64,000 nucleotides of DNA from Fabrea salina (Eukaryota; Ciliophora; Heterotrichea; Heterotrichida; Fabreidae), in the NCBI GenBank assembly GCA_022984795.1, contig JALIHJ010000037.1, positions 186,001 to 250,000 of the forward strand, given 5' to 3'. Shown one piece after another: positions 1 to 9,201 of this stretch. The position numbers and the translations under genes were made by a program. The notes under the pieces are model-generated. The model was not told the origin of the DNA. It saw nothing but the letters and a program-made list of their open reading frames with translations, and searched no databases. Numbering within the stretch: position 1 is the stretch's first letter; every line of letters begins with the position of its first letter.

Positions 1-3000
1 CCTGCACAAGGGAGTCTTGGGACCGTTTAGAGTCTTCCCAGGCCTTTTCGTCTGAGTAGCTAGGAAACTCTTTTTCGATTTCCTGGCTTTCGAGTTTTGC
101 TTTTTCTTTGTCAACTTGTTTTTTGGACTTTTCGCCAATGGTATGGACTGAGTGTTTTTCTGTGATCTTTTTGAGTTTGATAGTTAAGGAGTTGGTTTGG
201 GTCTCTGAGGGCAGAACTGACAAAAGATTGTTTGTAAAGGCTTCTGTGAAGTCTTGAGTCCCAAAGATGTGGGAGAGTATCAGTGAGCCTTCGTAAGACT
301 GTGGAAAATTAGAAACTGAGTAAGGAAAGGGTTCAACAGTAGTGGGTGGCACGTAGAGTGTTTGAACAGAGTACCTTATTAAGTACAGAGACTCCAGAAC
401 AGGAGAAGCTAAGTCTTTGAAACTTTCGGAGAAAGGCAAAATGGCTTCTATAAAGGAGTTGAGTAGTTCTTCTATGTATTTGTAGTTGTTTTGAGAAAGG
501 TTGTGGTCAATGATTTGTTTAAGTCTGCTGTAAGAAAACAACTTGTTTAGTTGTTGGCGGAAAGCTTGGAACTCAAATGGTCTGTGGATCAGTAAAGGTT
601 GAATTTTCTTAAGCTTGTTTTGGAAGGTTTCTAGTTGCTTTTTGTAAAACTGGACTAGTGGAGTTTGGGGCTGGTAGCCGTATCTAAGAGTGTAGTAATT
701 AAGTCTTACTTGGAGTCTTTGAGTAGTGTCTTGGATGAAGTCGTTATAGTCAGTTGCTAACTCTTGGTACATACTAGAGGGGTCGTAGAGTAGGTCTCTG
801 TAAAGTCCAAACAAGCCTAGCCCATAAGCAATTCCTTTGTAAGTCCCTTCTTGCAGCCCTAGTTCTTGCTTAAGTTCTTCATAGTAACTTTCAGGAATAG
901 AAACTAAGTTGTAACTTCTAGGCCACTTCAAAATGTGTTTAAGCAAGAACCAGTACCTAGGAGCATTGAGTATTGAGGTGTTAGCAGCTCCTTCGTAAAC
1001 GTTTTTAAAGCTAACTGAAGGATAAGGGTGCTTTAGTAAAATAGGCAGTGTTATTTCTCGGGAAAAGTTACTAAAGTTGGACAAGAGCCACACAGGCTTA
1101 AGAAGCGAACTAGGCAAATAGTCCATGCTCCAAAGCTGACTTATGAACTTTTGAGGGTTATTTTCATTGAGGCAGTCAGTTAAGAACCTAAAAAAGACTT
1201 GTTCAAACAAGCTTTGGACTTCTTCAAGAATTTTAGTTTCTTCAGCTAAGCAAGAGTTCTTGTCAAGTATTAACCCAACACTGAAGTTTTTGTAGTTTTC
1301 GTCTTTAATTTGCACTGTGTAGGGGTTAGTTGGTTCTGAAAACACTCCAGACTCTAGTGCTGACTTAGCGGAGTCTGAGGTAACTATCTGGGGCAGATTC
1401 AGAGTGAACCTGAAACTAGGACTTAAAACTCTACTTTTCCAGGAGTCCATAAAAGACTTGCTTAAAAGAGGTTCAGGAACCATTAAAAAGCTAAGTGACT
1501 TACCTAGTTTGTACTTAGTAAAGTCACTTTTAGCCAAGCAGTAAAACAAGTAGTTCTTAAGGGACTCTATTTCTAAAGAGTACTCTAGTTGGTTCCCTGT
1601 GCACATACAAATAGTTAACAAATGCCCTGCAAGAATGGTTTTTTCGTCTAGTTTGCTTTCAAAGAAGTCAAACACACAACTGTAGTTGTCAGTTGGAAGG
1701 AACTTTTCAAACAACTCATTGAAACTTTGCAACCCAAAATGAGCAGAACGTTTTTGGTAGTCAACTAAACAAGAGTTTGAAAAGTAACAAGCCAAACCTT
1801 CACTGCCAAAAGCCAAAGCAAACTGTAAGTCTTCTTCGAAGTAAGCTTCAAGTGGGTTTGCTATAAATTCTTTGAGTGAACAGAACTTTAACCCAGTTTC
1901 TTTTAGTTGAATTTCTGTTTGTGGAAACACTAACTCTGAAGCTTCTTGCATACTACTTACTTGACTGACTCTTCCCCACTTAACTAACTCGCCAAAACCT
2001 AGTTTTTCTACTGTGCCTTTTTCAAGCAAGTCTTTTCCAAACACCTTTGCAAAGTCTTCTTCTGAGTAGCTCTTAGGCACCCAAAGTTCTACACACCTGT
2101 TCCTTATAGCTCTTGAAACCTCTCCAGCTGAAGGATCAAAGCTCAGTATTACTCTGAAGTCTTTGTGAGGAGTCACTACATAGCTTTCCCCGTCCACCAA
2201 ACCTCTTTCGTTTATCAGCAAAGACCCATTTGGCTCCAGTAAAGAATTTATTCTGTCTAAAACAGCAGCTGGGCACAAATTAGCTTGTTTGAGCAAAACC
2301 CAGTGCCCTGCTTTAATGGCCTTGACTAGTGTGCTTTCAAACCACTCAAACTGCCCTTGTGAGTTTTGTTCAAAAGAACCCAGCAACTCTGAAGAGTCAG
2401 TGGCTGGATTAAGTGTGTATTCGTGCAGGGGTTTCTGCATAAGTTCAGCTGCTAAGCGGCACAAACTTGTTTTGCCTGTGTAGCCTACTAAAAGAGTTGG
2501 CCAGTTAAGTCTAAGTGACTCTAGTAACTGGTGCAAAATAGCCAACTGGCTGGGAAGGAACTCTAGTTGGGGAGTTTGTGAGTTGTTGGGAATGCTTAAG
2601 TTTCCTAGTCTGATGCACTCTGGAGTAAACTTAAAGTAAGGCACTTGACTCACTCTAAGACTGCAGCCAAAAACTTGTTTATAAAGACTCAGAACTAGTT
2701 CTTTCTGAGATAGTTCTCGGCACCTGTAGTAGTAAAGTAGTTCTGGAGAAGCTCCTTCGCACCACCTCAGCACGTCTCTTAAGTTGAACTCCCAAGGCCC
2801 TTGCAGTTTCTTTTTAACTTGTTCATTAAACTCTACAATTTTAACTGAGTCAATTTGGGGGTAGAGTTCTTTAACTATACTAAGGTAGTCTTCTTTGGTG
2901 AGTTCTTTAATGTGAATTTTAGTGAACCTGTTCAGAAAACTCTTAGGAAGGCCTTTTCTGCCTCCGCCTTGCAAAAGAGGGTTTTGGGCTGCAAACACCC

Positions 3001-6000
3001 TAAATGACTTGGGACACCTAACTTCTTTGTTGATTTCAGGAATGTACACTGTTCCTCTGTGGTCTAGTAAAGCATTAAGTCCCTCTATCACAGGTTGGGG
3101 GCACAAGTTAAGTTCATCTAGTATTATCCAGTGGCCTGCCTTGATTGCACTCAACAGTACACCGTCGCACCACTCAAACTTGTTTCCTGAGGGCAAGTCA
3201 CAGCCCAGCAAGTCTATGAGGTCAGTTTCGTCACTCATGTTAATTCTGGTAACTTTGTGGCCAGTGGCTTTGCCTAAGGCTTCTATTATAGAGGTTTTTC
3301 CCACACCTGGAGGACCTTCTAGCAAAATGGCTTTTTTAAGAGTCATTCCTCTAAGCACTCTGTAAAGGTTCTGGATAACACTAGGTCCTTTAAAGCTGTA
3401 GTGGACTTCAGCGTTCTCAGAAGAGATGTAGTAAGGGTGTATTCCGAAACTACGCTCATTAACTTCTAAGGAAAAAGGCTGAAGACCAAAGTGCATTCCT
3501 AAGGACTCCTGTATAAAGAAAAAGGCTTTTTGGGGGTTAGGAAGGGAGTCTAAAAGCACTAAACTGGCTCCTTCACAGAACGCTTGTTCAGTAGGTAATT
3601 TGCAGTTTTTGGTGAATTCACTCCAAGTTATAGCGTCTCTTAGAGATAAGCCCGCCCTAGAGTTAGAATTGTACCATTCCATAAAAGAAACTATTTCCTT
3701 TGCACACGGACTTCCTTGAGAACTCAGCACCTCTTCAACCTCGCTTAGGGTTATTTGGACCCAGATCTCTGTGAACCTGTTCCTCAAGGCTGGAGAAAGT
3801 TCTTTTTTCCCGTAGTCTCCTCCTGGGTTCATAGTGCTCAGTAACTGGAACCCTTCTTGAGCTTTGATTTCGTAGTCAGTTTCTCCTCCTTTTTCTGGAA
3901 CCACTAAGTCCCTTTCGGACTCTAACACACTGTTAAGTCTTTCCAGCACACTGTCGTCTGCAAGTGAGATTTCGTCTATGAGCAAAAAAGACCCTTCTTT
4001 GTAGCTTTCTATAAGTGGCCCGTCCACCCACTCAAACAAGGAAACTGCTCTGTGGAACTTTTCTTTGAACTCAGAGGGCACATTTGGGCTATTGGTTAAG
4101 ATCTTTAATTTCTCTTCAAGTGACTTCTCAGCGTCCTTAAGCACCTTTTGGCAGTCTTCTGGGAAGTGGTGAATGTAGTTATCTAATTCACAAGTAACTT
4201 CTTGTCTAAGGGCCTCCCTTGCTCTAACTGGTCTCAAACTTCCTATAAAGTCCGAAGTTTCTGTATGTTGGTGACAGTTCACGCACCTAAGTCTCTTGTC
4301 CCTCACTAGTGACAGCAACTGACAAATAGTAGTTTTTCCACAGCCTGTTTCGCCAACCAGCAAAACAGGTTCGTTGTGCTTAAGAGCAATGTCAACTAAG
4401 CAGTAAAGCCTCTTCATGTGAGAGTTCCAGTTGATACTTCCTAAGTTTTGGCTCTCCAAAAGTTCTTGAGTTAATGTGTCCGAAAATACTGTTTGGAAGT
4501 ACTCAGTGTAGAACTTGTGCATGTCCAGTTTAACGTTTCTGCAGTTGCTTTGTATGACTTGCTTTACTAGGTCTGCTTCTTCTTGGGTTCTTAATCTTTC
4601 GCCCAAAACAGTGTAAGCTAAGTGAGCTAGTTGTTCGTAGCCTACAGGCTCCCTTTTGGCTATTTTAAGTAAGTCTCTTATGGTGATGAACCCTTGCTTC
4701 CCTAAGAACGCCCTTGTTTGCTGTCTGTGTCTTTGCAAGTCCCTCATTATGCTAATAAGGACCTTTGCGTACGAAGGAGCTAATTTGCCTCTTTTTTCTA
4801 AGACCTGAATGAGTTCATCGTCAGGCACTTCAGGCACAAACATCTCCACAAACCTGTTCCGAAAAGCCTTAGACAGCTCTTTACGTCCAGCGTAGCCTGC
4901 AGTTGGGTTCTGTGTAGCAAACAGTCTGAAGTGAGGGTGTGGCTTAATAGTAGTTTGGGTTTCAGGAATCAAAAGTTCGCGGTTGTCGTCTAAGAGTCTG
5001 TTAAGAGCTTCTAGGACTTCTGAAGGCGCTAGGTTGAGTTCGTCAAGGACCACAAAGTACCCTTCTCTGACAGCTTTTACAAGAGGGCCTTCTTTAAAAA
5101 CTAGTTTGCCTTCGTGGTCAGAAACATAAGACCCCAAGTACTCTTCGATGTCAGTGTGTTGGTGGTTGTTGATTCTTAAGAAGTTGTGGCCTGTGAGTTG
5201 GGCTAGGTACTTTACCATAGAAGTCTTTCCTGAAGAAGTAGGGCCTTCTAAAAGCACTGCTACGTTTTCGAAGATAACAGCTCTGCTTAAGTCCTTAAGG
5301 TGCTTCTCAACACTAGGAGTAACTATGAACTCTGGGTCTTCCAAAGGAGCGTTAGGGCCTTTTTCAACCCAGTAACCAAATACCTTTAAGTGGTCTTTAG
5401 AGGGCTGTTGGGACTTTTGAGGAGTTTTGGGTTTTAAAAGTAACTTCTGGACTCTCTCAGAGCACTCTTCTTTCAAAGGAGTTTTAAAAAACAGTTTGAG
5501 TCCTTCATAAAGACTAGTTTGGAACCCATAAACACTGCCGAAAGCTTTGGAGTACTTAAGAGCTCTGCACAGAGTTCTGAGTGAGTACTGGGGCACTCTG
5601 CCTCGGCCATCTTCAACTAAGGCTTCTTTGCAGAGCTCGCGACTTTTCAGGTAGAACTGCACAACGTTTTCAACAGTGTTTCTGTCAGCAAAGCCTTGCA
5701 GGTACCAAGAAACCACTCCTAAAATGTCTTCGTAACTCTGCATTTCTTCTACCCAGAGTTCCGTGAACTTGTTTCTGAGAGAAAAAGGTAGTTCTTTCTT
5801 GCCTACTTGTTTGCCAGGGTTCATGCAACCCAGCAACCTAAAGTTGGGGTGGACTGGAATCTGTGTAGAGTCAGCCTTTTCAAACAAAGTGAGGCCTTTG
5901 CCTTCAAGTACACTGTGGAGTCGTTCCAAAACTTCGTCTTCGGCTAAGTTGATTTCTTCCAACAGTATCCAGCTGCCTTCTTTAATAGCTTTAACTAAGG

Positions 6001-7402
6001 ACCCTTCAACGAACTGGAACGCAAACGCCGACTGGGAGATCTTGTGTGAAAGGTCCTCAGTTTTTGCTTTGAGAGACTCAATGCAAGGGTCTGGGTTGAG
6101 CGCTTCTAGCGTGCTTTGTATGCAGTGGATTACTTTGTTCCAGTTGTTTTTAGTGTAAGCTTTTCGGATTCTGTGTGCTGTTGTGGAGGTTTCTAGGTAC
6201 TTAGGAAGTACTTCAAGGAACTCAGCTATGAGTGGACTTAAAAAGGTTGAAACAGCTACGGGTTTAAAACCTCCTATGATGTCTGTGGGGTCAGAAACCT
6301 GACTTAAGTTGTGTACGTAAAGTTTAACGTTTAAAACCTCTGCTAAGTACTGAGCCATAGTGGTCTTTCCATTGCCAGTTTCGCCTACCAACAGCAGAGG
6401 TTCAGAGTTAGCTACTCCAGAGCAAAGGGCTTCCAAGAGTCTGAGTGTGTAAGGAGTTTTAGCAAAGTTAAAACTAGGCACCGAAAAGCTAGGAATCTGG
6501 GGTGCTTTTCCAAGCTGCAGTGAAGTTGAAGAACTACTGATCTTAGGAAGTCTGTGGAAGTACAAAGCATGCAGGGTCGCAAAAGGGATTTTAAGGACTA
6601 AGGAAAGCAAAGTAATGCACTCTTCGCAGTTCCTTGTTCCTGAAAAAACTTCCATGCTTTCTAAAAATACCATTTCTTTGAGCTTCTCAGTAAGTAAGTT
6701 GTTTTGGATTTCTTTGACTCCGTAAAGGTTCTCTAGGTGGTGCTGACACCTTTGGTTGAGTTTGAGCCAGTCTCTGGGAGTAACAGCTCTGCCCTTGATT
6801 TCAGACATCCCCTGGTACACTTCCAGCAAGCACTCTTTGAGCACTTGGCTTCCCTTTACCATCTCAAACAAGTCTTCAGAAGTAACCTTTTCTATGTTAA
6901 GGAGTATCCACTGATCAACTGCTTTAAGTGCACTTTCTGAAGTAGCTATGACCTTGAACCCAGGTTGTGGGTAGATGTTTTCACCCCGGTTAGGAATGTG
7001 CAGACGTCCAGTTTCTAAGAAATCGTTTAAAAGGCTCTGTATCTCTTGAGGCAGTGTGTGGAGGTTCTCAACTAAGAGCCACTTGCCCTGGGAAGCTGCC
7101 TGAGAAAGCACTCCTGGGGACCACACAAACTCCCCTGGAACCTCTGTGCACAAGTATGTTCCGAGAAGAGTCCTTCCGTCAATTGAGGAGTCAACAAACA
7201 AACTTATGACTTCTTGGCCCTGAGTTTCAGATAGGGTGTGAACTATTGAAGTTTTGCCTGAAGCTGGGGGACCTACAAGGCAAACTCCGTAGTTAGTTTT
7301 AAGTGCAGATTCTAAAAGTTGCGAGACTTTCAGTTGGGAAGTGTTGAGTTGGATGTTTTGACTAGAAAACTTAGCCTTTTTTCTGCCTGTAAAAAGCGAC
7401 AT
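1..7402 (-). CDS. MDN1: Midasin (dynein-like AAA ATPase of 60S ribosome maturation), N-terminal half
   Basis: Midasin/Rea1 strips assembly factors from pre-60S ribosomal particles in the nucleus. One frame stays open from the ATG at 7402 to the left edge (2,467 codons), so the long linker remainder and MIDAS domain lie outside the window. All six AAA modules are visible by their P-loops: GPPASGKT (residue ~44), GETGNGKT (~340), GPTSSGKT (~720), GETGCGKT (~1017), GPPGVGKT (~1365) and a shortened GYTGKT (~1640). The sixth is followed by the hallmark VLDRINSLLEPNG and INERG. Sensor-like MNPG and NKFTELWV stretches recur in the modules. The left end is Asp/Glu/Lys/Ser-rich and probably belongs to the linker. 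No intron is needed. The start was chosen because the next gene upstream ends 11 bp away and TATAAAC directly precedes the ATG. The family call is very secure. Confidence 0.96.
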   Translation of the reverse strand, partial: MSLFTGRKKAKFSSQNIQLNTSQLKVSQLLESALKTNYGVCLVGPPASGKTSIVHTLSETQGQEVISLFVDSSIDGRTLLGTYLCTEVPGEFVWSPGVLSQAASQGKWLLVENLHTLPQEIQSLLNDFLETGRLHIPNRGENIYPQPGFKVIATSESALKAVDQWILLNIEKVTSEDLFEMVKGSQVLKECLLEVYQGMSEIKGRAVTPRDWLKLNQRCQHHLENLYGVKEIQNNLLTEKLKEMVFLESMEVFSGTRNCEECITLLSLVLKIPFATLHALYFHRLPKISSSSTSLQLGKAPQIPSFSVPSFNFAKTPYTLRLLEALCSGVANSEPLLLVGETGNGKTTMAQYLAEVLNVKLYVHNLSQVSDPTDIIGGFKPVAVSTFLSPLIAEFLEVLPKYLETSTTAHRIRKAYTKNNWNKVIHCIQSTLEALNPDPCIESLKAKTEDLSHKISQSAFAFQFVEGSLVKAIKEGSWILLEEINLAEDEVLERLHSVLEGKGLTLFEKADSTQIPVHPNFRLLGCMNPGKQVGKKELPFSLRNKFTELWVEEMQSYEDILGVVSWYLQGFADRNTVENVVQFYLKSRELCKEALVEDGRGRVPQYSLRTLCRALKYSKAFGSVYGFQTSLYEGLKLFFKTPLKEECSERVQKLLLKPKTPQKSQQPSKDHLKVFGYWVEKGPNAPLEDPEFIVTPSVEKHLKDLSRAVIFENVAVLLEGPTSSGKTSMVKYLAQLTGHNFLRINNHQHTDIEEYLGSYVSDHEGKLVFKEGPLVKAVREGYFVVLDELNLAPSEVLEALNRLLDDNRELLIPETQTTIKPHPHFRLFATQNPTAGYAGRKELSKAFRNRFVEMFVPEVPDDELIQVLEKRGKLAPSYAKVLISIMRDLQRHRQQTRAFLGKQGFITIRDLLKIAKREPVGYEQLAHLAYTVLGERLRTQEEADLVKQVIQSNCRNVKLDMHKFYTEYFQTVFSDTLTQELLESQNLGSINWNSHMKRLYCLVDIALKHNEPVLLVGETGCGKTTICQLLSLVRDKRLRCVNCHQHTETSDFIGSLRPVRAREALRQEVTCELDNYIHHFPEDCQKVLKDAEKSLEEKLKILTNSPNVPSEFKEKFHRAVSLFEWVDGPLIESYKEGSFLLIDEISLADDSVLERLNSVLESERDLVVPEKGGETDYEIKAQEGFQLLSTMNPGGDYGKKELSPALRNRFTEIWVQITLSEVEEVLSSQGSPCAKEIVSFMEWYNSNSRAGLSLRDAITWSEFTKNCKLPTEQAFCEGASLVLLDSLPNPQKAFFFIQESLGMHFGLQPFSLEVNERSFGIHPYYISSENAEVHYSFKGPSVIQNLYRVLRGMTLKKAILLEGPPGVGKTSIIEALGKATGHKVTRINMSDETDLIDLLGCDLPSGNKFEWCDGVLLSAIKAGHWIILDELNLCPQPVIEGLNALLDHRGTVYIPEINKEVRCPKSFRVFAAQNPLLQGGGRKGLPKSFLNRFTKIHIKELTKEDYLSIVKELYPQIDSVKIVEFNEQVKKKLQGPWEFNLRDVLRWCEGASPELLYYYRCRELSQKELVLSLYKQVFGCSLRVSQVPYFKFTPECIRLGNLSIPNNSQTPQLEFLPSQLAILHQLLESLRLNWPTLLVGYTGKTSLCRLAAELMQKPLHEYTLNPATDSSELLGSFEQNSQGQFEWFESTLVKAIKAGHWVLLKQANLCPAAVLDRINSLLEPNGSLLINERGLVDGESYVVTPHKDFRVILSFDPSAGEVSRAIRNRCVELWVPKSYSEEDFAKVFGKDLLEKGTVEKLGFGELVKWGRVSQVSSMQEASELVFPQTEIQLKETGLKFCSLKEFIANPLEAYFEEDLQFALAFGSEGLACYFSNSCLVDYQKRSAHFGLQSFNELFEKFLPTDNYSCVFDFFESKLDEKTILAGHLLTICMCTGNQLEYSLEIESLKNYLFYCLAKSDFTKYKLGKSLSFLMVPEPLLSKSFMDSWKSRVLSPSFRFTLNLPQIVTSDSAKSALESGVFSEPTNPYTVQIKDENYKNFSVGLILDKNSCLAEETKILEEVQSLFEQVFFRFLTDCLNENNPQKFISQLWSMDYLPSSLLKPVWLLSNFSNFSREITLPILLKHPYPSVSFKNVYEGAANTSILNAPRYWFLLKHILKWPRSYNLVSIPESYYEELKQELGLQEGTYKGIAYGLGLFGLYRDLLYDPSSMYQELATDYNDFIQDTTQRLQVRLNYYTLRYGYQPQTPLVQFYKKQLETFQNKLKKIQPLLIHRPFEFQAFRQQLNKLFSYSRLKQIIDHNLSQNNYKYIEELLNSFIEAILPFSESFKDLASPVLESLYLIRYSVQTLYVPPTTVEPFPYSVSNFPQSYEGSLILSHIFGTQDFTEAFTNNLLSVLPSETQTNSLTIKLKKITEKHSVHTIGEKSKKQVDKEKAKLESQEIEKEFPSYSDEKAWEDSKRSQDSLVQ

Positions 7403-7413
7403 GTTTATAGGGT

Positions 7414-7797
7414 TTACAGTTTAGTTTTAAATCTGCTAGAAGACTTAGACCTAGTTTGTTTGCTGAGTCTTCTTTTCCTAGCTCTTAAAGAAACGTCCCT
7501 GGAACTAGGTGCTTTTTTAAGGGGTTGCAAGTTGTCGATTGCCTGCAGCACTCCACGGGAAGCATAGGGGGACTTAGCTAGCTTCTTAAAAGTAATTCTT
7601 TTTTTAAGTTTATCAGTGTCAGAGGACCTAGTAATTGAAAAAGTAGGTTTATAGGGTTCGTCTTCTTGGATAGAAAAAGAGTCGTATAGTTGGATGCCAA
7701 TGTTATCAAGGGAGAGTACTGGTTTACTGTAGGAAATACACAGACGGTGTTTAAGGAACTCAGTTAGATCCAAGGGGAAAAGTTCTGAATTTTTCAT
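7414..7797 (-). CDS. Small hypothetical protein with basic C-terminus
   Basis: A 127-residue protein that I do not recognise. The N-terminal half is mixed (MKNSELFPLDLTEFLKHRL). The C-terminal third is strongly basic and Ser/Arg/Lys-rich (RARKRRLSKQTRSKSSSRF) and looks disordered. It could bind nucleic acid or be a nuclear signal, but that is only inference. It sits between two minus-strand genes with 11-bp gaps on each side. The sequence before its ATG, GTTATAAAC, closely matches the one before MDN1 (CCTATAAAC). This spacing, together with a full-length open frame, is the main support for it being a gene. Confidence 0.65.
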   Translation of the reverse strand: MKNSELFPLDLTEFLKHRLCISYSKPVLSLDNIGIQLYDSFSIQEDEPYKPTFSITRSSDTDKLKKRITFKKLAKSPYASRGVLQAIDNLQPLKKAPSSRDVSLRARKRRLSKQTRSKSSSRFKTKL

Positions 7798-7808
7798 GTT
7801 TATAACGA

Positions 7809-8303
7809 TTACAAAGGTCTTAAGTACTTACTTCTGGAGTTCTTGGGTCTGGACTGAGTTGACCTTAAAGATAGCTCTGCTGACTGTTCAATTTGAGTGC
7901 ACTGCAGCTGGGTGAGCTCTCTGGCTGTTGTGCTGAGTTTCTGCTTAAGGAGGTTTCTGAGTTGTTCGACCCTAGCTTCTTCTCTTTCAACTACTTCTTG
8001 CAAGTAAGACTTTTTAGGTGTTTTGGCACTTTTGATTCTACTCAAGCTGCTTTCTAGTGTGCTTTCGTACCTACTAGAAGAGTCTTCAAGTTGGCCTTCG
8101 AGTTTTTCAATGAGTTTTCTTTGGTTTTCGAGCGTTTTGGAAAGATTCTGCATTTCAAGTTGCATGTTGCCTGTGAGTACTAGGTGTTGGTTATTGCCGA
8201 ACACAATAGAGTGGAGTCTTGAAATGTTGGTTCGCAGTATGTTGTTTTCTTCTTTTAAACTTTGGTTTTCTTCTTGGAGTGAGTCTTGTAAGTGGTTAGA
8301 CAT
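7809..8303 (-). CDS. Coiled-coil protein
   Basis: A 164-residue, mostly helical protein of unknown function. From about residue 5 to 125 it has heptad-like runs rich in Glu, Gln, Leu and Ser (SLQEENQSLKEENNILRTN; EKLEGQLEDSSSRYEST), typical of a coiled coil. The C-terminus is Ser/Arg-rich. The frame is open further upstream, but that extension would run into the divergent acylphosphatase coding sequence. The ATG at 8303, preceded by TAAATTATAAA, was therefore chosen. A structural role, for example cytoskeletal, is possible but not shown. Confidence 0.7.
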   Translation of the reverse strand: MSNHLQDSLQEENQSLKEENNILRTNISRLHSIVFGNNQHLVLTGNMQLEMQNLSKTLENQRKLIEKLEGQLEDSSSRYESTLESSLSRIKSAKTPKKSYLQEVVEREEARVEQLRNLLKQKLSTTARELTQLQCTQIEQSAELSLRSTQSRPKNSRSKYLRPL

Positions 8304-8316
8304 TTTATAATTTAGA
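8304..8316. promoter_or_regulatory. 13-bp divergent intergenic region with TATA-like core
   Basis: The whole space between the start codons of the coiled-coil gene (minus) and acylphosphatase (plus) is TTTATAATTTAGA. Both 5' leaders and any core promoter elements must fit here or lie inside the neighbouring coding sequence. An A/T-rich TATAA-like stretch close to the ATG recurs at many genes in this window. Confidence 0.5.
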
Positions 8317-8595
8317 ATGCTTAGGTTCTCTTTTGAGGTTTTTGGACTCGTCCAAGGAGTCTGTTTCAGAGCTGAAACTGTAAACCAAGCCAAAAGTTTA
8401 GGTTTGAAAGGCTGGGTAAGGAACACTTCTAGAAACACTGTGGAAGGAGTAGTTGAGGGACCTAATGATTCTGCTCAGAAAATGAAGCACTGGCTTTGCC
8501 ATACTGGGTCGCCTCAGTCAAGAATTGAAAGGTGTGAGTTCAGCAACGAATCTGAAATATCCCAGTTCTCCTTTGAAAGCTTTCAACAAAGGTAA
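8317..8595 (+). CDS. Acylphosphatase
   Basis: Acylphosphatase hydrolyses carboxyl-phosphate bonds of small acyl phosphates such as 1,3-bisphosphoglycerate in the cytosol. The 92-residue length is that of the family. The phosphate-binding loop VQGVCFR (residues ~12-18, catalytic Arg) and GWVRN (~32-36, catalytic Asn) are both present. The family's EG.V.G..........M..W...G.P..ri pattern follows. The start begins right at the family's first strand (MLRFSFEVFG). The C-terminus is slightly longer and Ser/Gln-rich. It is divergent from the coiled-coil gene with a 13-bp gap, and the next plus-strand gene begins 13 bp after its stop. Confidence 0.93.
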   Translation: MLRFSFEVFGLVQGVCFRAETVNQAKSLGLKGWVRNTSRNTVEGVVEGPNDSAQKMKHWLCHTGSPQSRIERCEFSNESEISQFSFESFQQR

Positions 8596-8608
8596 CCTAA
8601 TAAATATT

Positions 8609-9142
8609 ATGAGAGCTAACAATCAGCCTCTAAAGAAAATACCTCTGATACGGAAAGTTTGCTCCCAAAGGAAACTAAAAGTAGCATCTAACAACCATTC
8701 TAGAAGTCCCGAGGGTCTTAAAAACCTTGAAAAGTTCTTCGTCTCTCCAGAGTCAAGTCCCCGAAACAAAGTGCTTCAGAACTTTTCATCTCAAAATTCT
8801 AGAGTAACTTCCCCATTGAATTTACCTAACTCGCCAGTACACATAAAAAGACACCAACCAACTGTTAAAAACTTCAAACTCAACAAACCCCCACTAAAAG
8901 ACCAAAACTTTAAAGTCAGCGAAAACCACCTCCACCTCTTCAAGGAGTTTTTCAACCGGGAAGCCAGAAGAGTTTCTAGTGAAAAACTTAAACCAGAACT
9001 CCCCAACCTCAAAGTCAGACTGAGGAAAGGCCCTGGAAACAAAACCCAACCCCCAAGTCCTTCCAAACCAACCCAAACTAAAAAGCCTAAAGGAATGGTT
9101 TGGAAAGGCGCTTACGGAGTAATCCCTTCTTTAAACAGATAG
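8609..9142 (+). CDS. Basic, probably disordered hypothetical protein
   Basis: A 177-residue protein without a recognised domain. It is rich in Lys, Pro, Ser and Asn with repeated SP and KxxxSPE-like sites, which suggests a disordered, possibly phosphorylated protein. It ends with a less repetitive stretch (KGMVWKGAYGVIPSLNR) that could be a conserved C-terminal motif. The frame stays open upstream into the acylphosphatase gene. The ATG at 8609 was preferred because it is the first one after the acylphosphatase stop and follows TAATAAATATT. Function unknown. Confidence 0.65.
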   Translation: MRANNQPLKKIPLIRKVCSQRKLKVASNNHSRSPEGLKNLEKFFVSPESSPRNKVLQNFSSQNSRVTSPLNLPNSPVHIKRHQPTVKNFKLNKPPLKDQNFKVSENHLHLFKEFFNREARRVSSEKLKPELPNLKVRLRKGPGNKTQPPSPSKPTQTKKPKGMVWKGAYGVIPSLNR

Positions 9143-9201
9143 TAGTTGTAAGTAACTCAAAACCATAAGTAGAATATATTCACCTGGTGCAATAATCATA
9201 A

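Noticed and set aside
1-7400. Several plus-strand open frames of 60-150 codons
   Set aside because: All lie antisense to continuous midasin coding sequence with six conserved AAA modules.
7809-7850. Intron beginning GTAAGTACTTAAG near the end of the coiled-coil gene
   Set aside because: The GT-AG segment is 13 nt, shorter than the two supported introns, and no motif is restored by its removal.
8304-8438. Upstream extension of the minus-strand coiled-coil gene by 45 codons
   Set aside because: It would overlap the start of acylphosphatase on the other strand, and the extension does not look coiled-coil; the Met at 8303 has the usual A/T-rich leader.
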